From the NCBI GenBank assembly GCA_026398575.1, contig JAPLSP010000470.1, positions 1-8,122 of the forward strand: 8,122 bases of DNA. The letters are read 5' to 3'. Below the pieces are notes generated by a model. That model saw nothing but the letters and a program-made list of their open reading frames with translations, was not told where the DNA came from and searched no databases. The DNA comes from Candidatus Sumerlaeota bacterium. GTDB lineage: Bacteria > Sumerlaeota > Sumerlaeia > JADFCT01. This document shows, piece after piece, positions 6,454 through 8,122 of the stretch; position 1 is the stretch's first letter, and every line of letters starts with the position of its first letter. Position numbers and translations under genes: made by a program.

Positions 6454-6568
6454 AGCGACGCATAGTAGGCCGCTCGCTCCGTCGGGCGGCCCGGCGCCCC
6501 AATGCCACCCGGCTTGCAAGTAAGCGCGCGAGGCCGCCCGACGGAGCGAGCGGCCTACCTGCATCGCT
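6454..6568. repeat. Long inverted repeat with perfect 27-bp core arms, intergenic
   Basis: The arms at 6465-6491 and 6532-6558 are perfect reverse complements over 27 bases. Outer flanks continue the match: AGCGACGCA (6454-6462) against the complement of TGCATCGCT (6560-6568), with one mismatch and small bulges. The 40-base centre (6492-6531) is G+C-rich. The element starts 12 bases after the DUF1080 stop and ends shortly before the esterase gene start, filling the gap between two - strand genes. In RNA it would fold into a very strong stem able to stop or attenuate read-through. No U-tract follows, so a REP/MITE-like repeat is a better label than intrinsic terminator. No transposase gene is present. 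Confidence 0.8.
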
Positions 6569-6579
6569 GAAGATTATCG

Positions 6580-7299
6580 CTATTTCATCACTTTGATGCG
6601 GATGTTCTTGAACTGGATTTTCATCGGCGGGCCGGGATGCATTTGAAGCGCGATGATGCCGCGCGCCGCGGCCGGCGCGACACGATGATCGGTAGTCTGG
6701 CACATCAGGACGCCGTTCAAATAAAGCGCAATCTCCGGGCCATGGCAGACGACGCGATAGGTGTTCCAGTCATCCTGCTTGAAGTTCTTCAATAACTCCG
6801 CCGCAGCCGCGATCGTGTCGGTGGTCTTCTTGCCATCGGCGGCGAACACAACCTTTTCCCCGCGTCCGGCGACCAGGGCGTATTTGTGGTGATAGATAAA
6901 ACCGATCAGAGAGCCATTGCCGGTCATGTCCGCCTGATAGCCGTACGTGTCCCAATCCGGCCGCGTCTCGGAGCGAATCTGGATGCCGGAGTTTGCGCCT
7001 CGACTGAGTTTGAAATCAGCCACAATCTCAAAGTCCCCTGGCTGACCGCCGCGCCAAAAAAGGTAATTGCATTTCTTGCACGGCTTGTCCGCCGTGCTTT
7101 CGACGGTCAGCGCGCCATCCTCCACCTTCCACCACCCCGGCGCGCCTTCCCACCCGGTCAGGTCTTTGCCGTTGAAGATGGAAACAAACCCATCCTCCGC
7201 CGCATTGGCCTTTGAACCGCCGGCGCTGATTGTGGTTTTGCCTTCCTGAGCGCTCGCAACGCCGGCGAGTAGCAGAACTGCGATGAAGAGGTTTTTCAT
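6580..7299 (-). CDS. Secreted DUF1080 (3-keto-disaccharide hydrolase domain) protein
   Basis: This 239-residue protein has a signal peptide (MKNLFIAVLLLAGVASA, probable cleavage after Ala17) followed by one complete DUF1080 domain, a concanavalin-like beta-sandwich. Family landmarks in order are FNGKDLTGW (42-50), W.VEDGALTV (57-66), DFEIVADFKL (89-98), NSGIQIRS (103-110), GYQADM (120-125), WNTYRV (178-183), LNGV (194-197) and GIIALQMHPGPP (214-225), ending in a strand equivalent to the family's FRNI. The family is linked to hydrolysis of 3-keto-glycosides and to glycan binding, and is greatly expanded in Planctomycetota, Verrucomicrobiota and relatives. A CKKC pair (74-77) could form a disulfide after export. 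AAGGAG (7308-7313) sits eight bases before the ATG. It lies upstream of the exported hydrolase but is separated from it by the long inverted repeat, so co-transcription is uncertain. Confidence 0.9.
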   Translation of the reverse strand: MKNLFIAVLLLAGVASAQEGKTTISAGGSKANAAEDGFVSIFNGKDLTGWEGAPGWWKVEDGALTVESTADKPCKKCNYLFWRGGQPGDFEIVADFKLSRGANSGIQIRSETRPDWDTYGYQADMTGNGSLIGFIYHHKYALVAGRGEKVVFAADGKKTTDTIAAAAELLKNFKQDDWNTYRVVCHGPEIALYLNGVLMCQTTDHRVAPAAARGIIALQMHPGPPMKIQFKNIRIKVMK

Positions 7300-7307
7300 G
7301 GTGTAGT

Positions 7308-7313
7308 CTCCTT
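7308..7313 (-). promoter_or_regulatory. Ribosome binding site of the DUF1080 gene
   Basis: AAGGAG on the - strand lies eight bases before the ATG at 7299. This strong match supports a start that opens directly on the signal peptide. Confidence 0.7.
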
Positions 7314-7358
7314 AGCCATTGCGCTAGTGATCTTTCAGGTTCAATTTGGCAGTTACCC

Positions 7359-7487
7359 CTATGAAAGAAACCAGCCCCAGAGAGGTTTAAATTTGAATAG
7401 CCCTCGGTGGCAACCGGTTGGTAGCATCATCTTTACATCGCCAACCCCGGGTTGAACCTCAATGCTCAGAATAGGGGCTTGCGTCAT
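7359..7487 (-). CDS. Possible small protein of 42 residues upstream of the DUF1080 gene
   Basis: An ORF from the ATG at 7487 to TAG (7361-7359) is preceded by GAAGGAG (7496-7502) with eight bases of spacing, as good a ribosome binding site as any in the window. The product begins MTQAPILSIEVQPGVGD and ends KPLWGWFLS. It has no recognisable domain or signal peptide, and I do not recognise it. It ends about 60 bases before the DUF1080 start on the same strand, so it could be a leader ORF or the first gene of that transcript. The DNA contains short palindromes (CAACCGGTTG at 7411-7420, CAACCCCGGGTTG at 7442-7454) and may instead be a non-coding repeat that happens to be open. The 7300-7678 gap holds nothing else gene-like that I can support. 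Confidence 0.3.
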   Translation of the reverse strand: MTQAPILSIEVQPGVGDVKMMLPTGCHRGLFKFKPLWGWFLS

Positions 7488-7597
7488 TGGCCCAACTCCT
7501 TCAGAGATGTGATGCCCATGATTACAGAGACAGGCAAGCTAACTCGCAACGAATCATAACCTATCGCTATCGGCAAATACAAGGAACATGGAATAAC

Positions 7598-7603
7598 ATT
7601 ATA
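7598..7603 (-). promoter_or_regulatory. Candidate -10 box facing the small ORF and the DUF1080 gene
   Basis: A consensus TATAAT on the - strand lies about 110 bases upstream of the small ORF at 7487. No good -35 box is found at 16-19 bases, and the surroundings are A+T-rich, so this could be chance. Confidence 0.2.
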
Positions 7604-7630
7604 GTATTACTATCGCTGTCATGCACAAGT

Positions 7631-7661
7631 CCCCTTCGCCCGTCATCTGACGAAGAAGGGG
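7631..7661. terminator. Hairpin downstream of the right-edge ORF
   Basis: CCCCTTC (7631-7637) pairs with GAAGGGG (7655-7661), and inside it CGTCA (7641-7645) pairs with TGACG (7648-7652). It lies 17 bases beyond the stop of the - strand ORF at 7679 and may end its transcript. No U-tract follows on the - strand; on the + strand TCTTTTAAT comes 14 bases later. Confidence 0.35.
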
Positions 7662-7678
7662 CGCCGCCCTGAAGTCTT

Positions 7679-8014
7679 TTAATCTAGAAGCTTGGCCGCT
7701 TTGGGATTAATGAGATTACTATAATCATTTGGAGGCCAAAAACTGTCAATTAGTTGTGTTGTACGACATTTCCTTTCTTTGTTCTCCGAGTCCCTACTAA
7801 ACACAAAACATACTAACCGCTCTCCAATCCCAAACGAGTCAATTTTCTCAAAGCCACAGATAGCTAATATTGTTCCAGCGGGGAAATAGCCGGTAATTCG
7901 TTGACCATTGACATATTTCCCGACATTATTATAATCATGTTTTTGAAAAGCTAAAGAAAGATTACCGGACCATTCTATAACCTCTAAATTATCATAACTA
8001 TTCCTGCAAAGCAT
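7679..8014 (-). CDS. Hypothetical protein in A+T-rich DNA, possibly 5'-incomplete
   Basis: I do not recognise this 111-residue product. The ATG at 8014 has no visible Shine-Dalgarno. The frame stays open upstream for about 20 more codons to a TGA near 8080, and those codons read like protein (KEPLKECYSLDVSCC), but no ATG lies among them. The gene may use a non-ATG start or may have lost its 5' end. The sequence is mixed polar and aromatic with several cysteines, a hydrophobic strand (GTILAICGF near 47-55), a second strand (ERLVCFVFSR near 65-74) and a Lys/Arg-rich segment (NKERKCRTTQ). There is no signal peptide or membrane span. Base composition is much A+T-richer than the rest of the window, consistent with acquired DNA. 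No function is assigned. Confidence 0.5.
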   Translation of the reverse strand: MLCRNSYDNLEVIEWSGNLSLAFQKHDYNNVGKYVNGQRITGYFPAGTILAICGFEKIDSFGIGERLVCFVFSRDSENKERKCRTTQLIDSFWPPNDYSNLINPKAAKLLD

Positions 8015-8122
8015 ACAGCAACTGACATCCAGCGAATAGCATTCCTTTAATGGTTCCTTAAAAGAATCTGTGGGTCAATTTCGGTTCCGGTAGTTTGCCA
8101 AGCTTATGATAGAGCACAATTT

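Noticed and set aside
7337..7477. Two inverted matches, AGGTTCAA/TTGAACCT and CCCCTAT/ATAGGGG, each pair of left and right elements spaced by 11 bases.
   Set aside because: Matches of 7-8 bases are expected by chance in about 380 bases. The order would need a pseudoknot, and equal spacing alone is weak evidence for a structured RNA.
7487..7672. 61-codon + strand ORF in the gap right of the DUF1080 gene.
   Set aside because: It has no ribosome binding site, spans the hairpin at 7631-7661, and its product looks random.

Overview
The window looks like a piece of chromosome from an uncultured, moderately GC-rich bacterium. A secreted DUF1080 (3-keto-disaccharide hydrolase) protein, an exported esterase-like hydrolase and degenerate intergenic repeats suggest the Planctomycetota/Verrucomicrobiota/Lentisphaerota/Hydrogenedentota range. 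That assignment rests on gene style only; no rRNA or other taxonomic marker is present.

Left part (1-2043, + strand): an unrecognised protein gene is translationally coupled (ATGA overlap) to a FabF-type beta-ketoacyl synthase with a complete Cys-His-His triad. A stand-alone acyl carrier protein follows. This looks like the end of a small fatty-acid/polyketide-type locus whose earlier genes lie outside the window. The ACP gene is flanked by two short arrays of 9-nt units in opposite orientation.

Middle part (2044-5068, - strand): a solitary tryptophan synthase alpha homologue (trpA) with both catalytic acids but a variant active-site signature, and no trpB in view. Upstream of it is a decayed type II toxin-antitoxin pair: the antitoxin reading frame is intact, but the PIN (VapC-like) toxin is reduced to its first six codons joined out of frame to its last ~25. 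Next comes a multi-pass family 2 glycosyltransferase of the cellulose synthase-like type.

Right part (5069-7500, - strand): an exported alpha/beta hydrolase with a C-terminal Ig-like domain and a secreted DUF1080 protein, separated by a long near-perfect inverted repeat. Both look like envelope or extracellular carbohydrate/ester-degrading proteins. A 42-codon ORF with a strong ribosome binding site lies just upstream of the DUF1080 gene.

The right edge (about 7530-8122) is clearly A+T-richer. It holds one unrecognised ORF on the - strand and may be acquired DNA. No rRNA, tRNA, CRISPR array or transposase gene was seen. I found no convincing new multi-gene defence or biosynthetic system. The most unusual items are the internally deleted toxin, the inverted nonamer arrays around the ACP gene, and the long inverted repeat.
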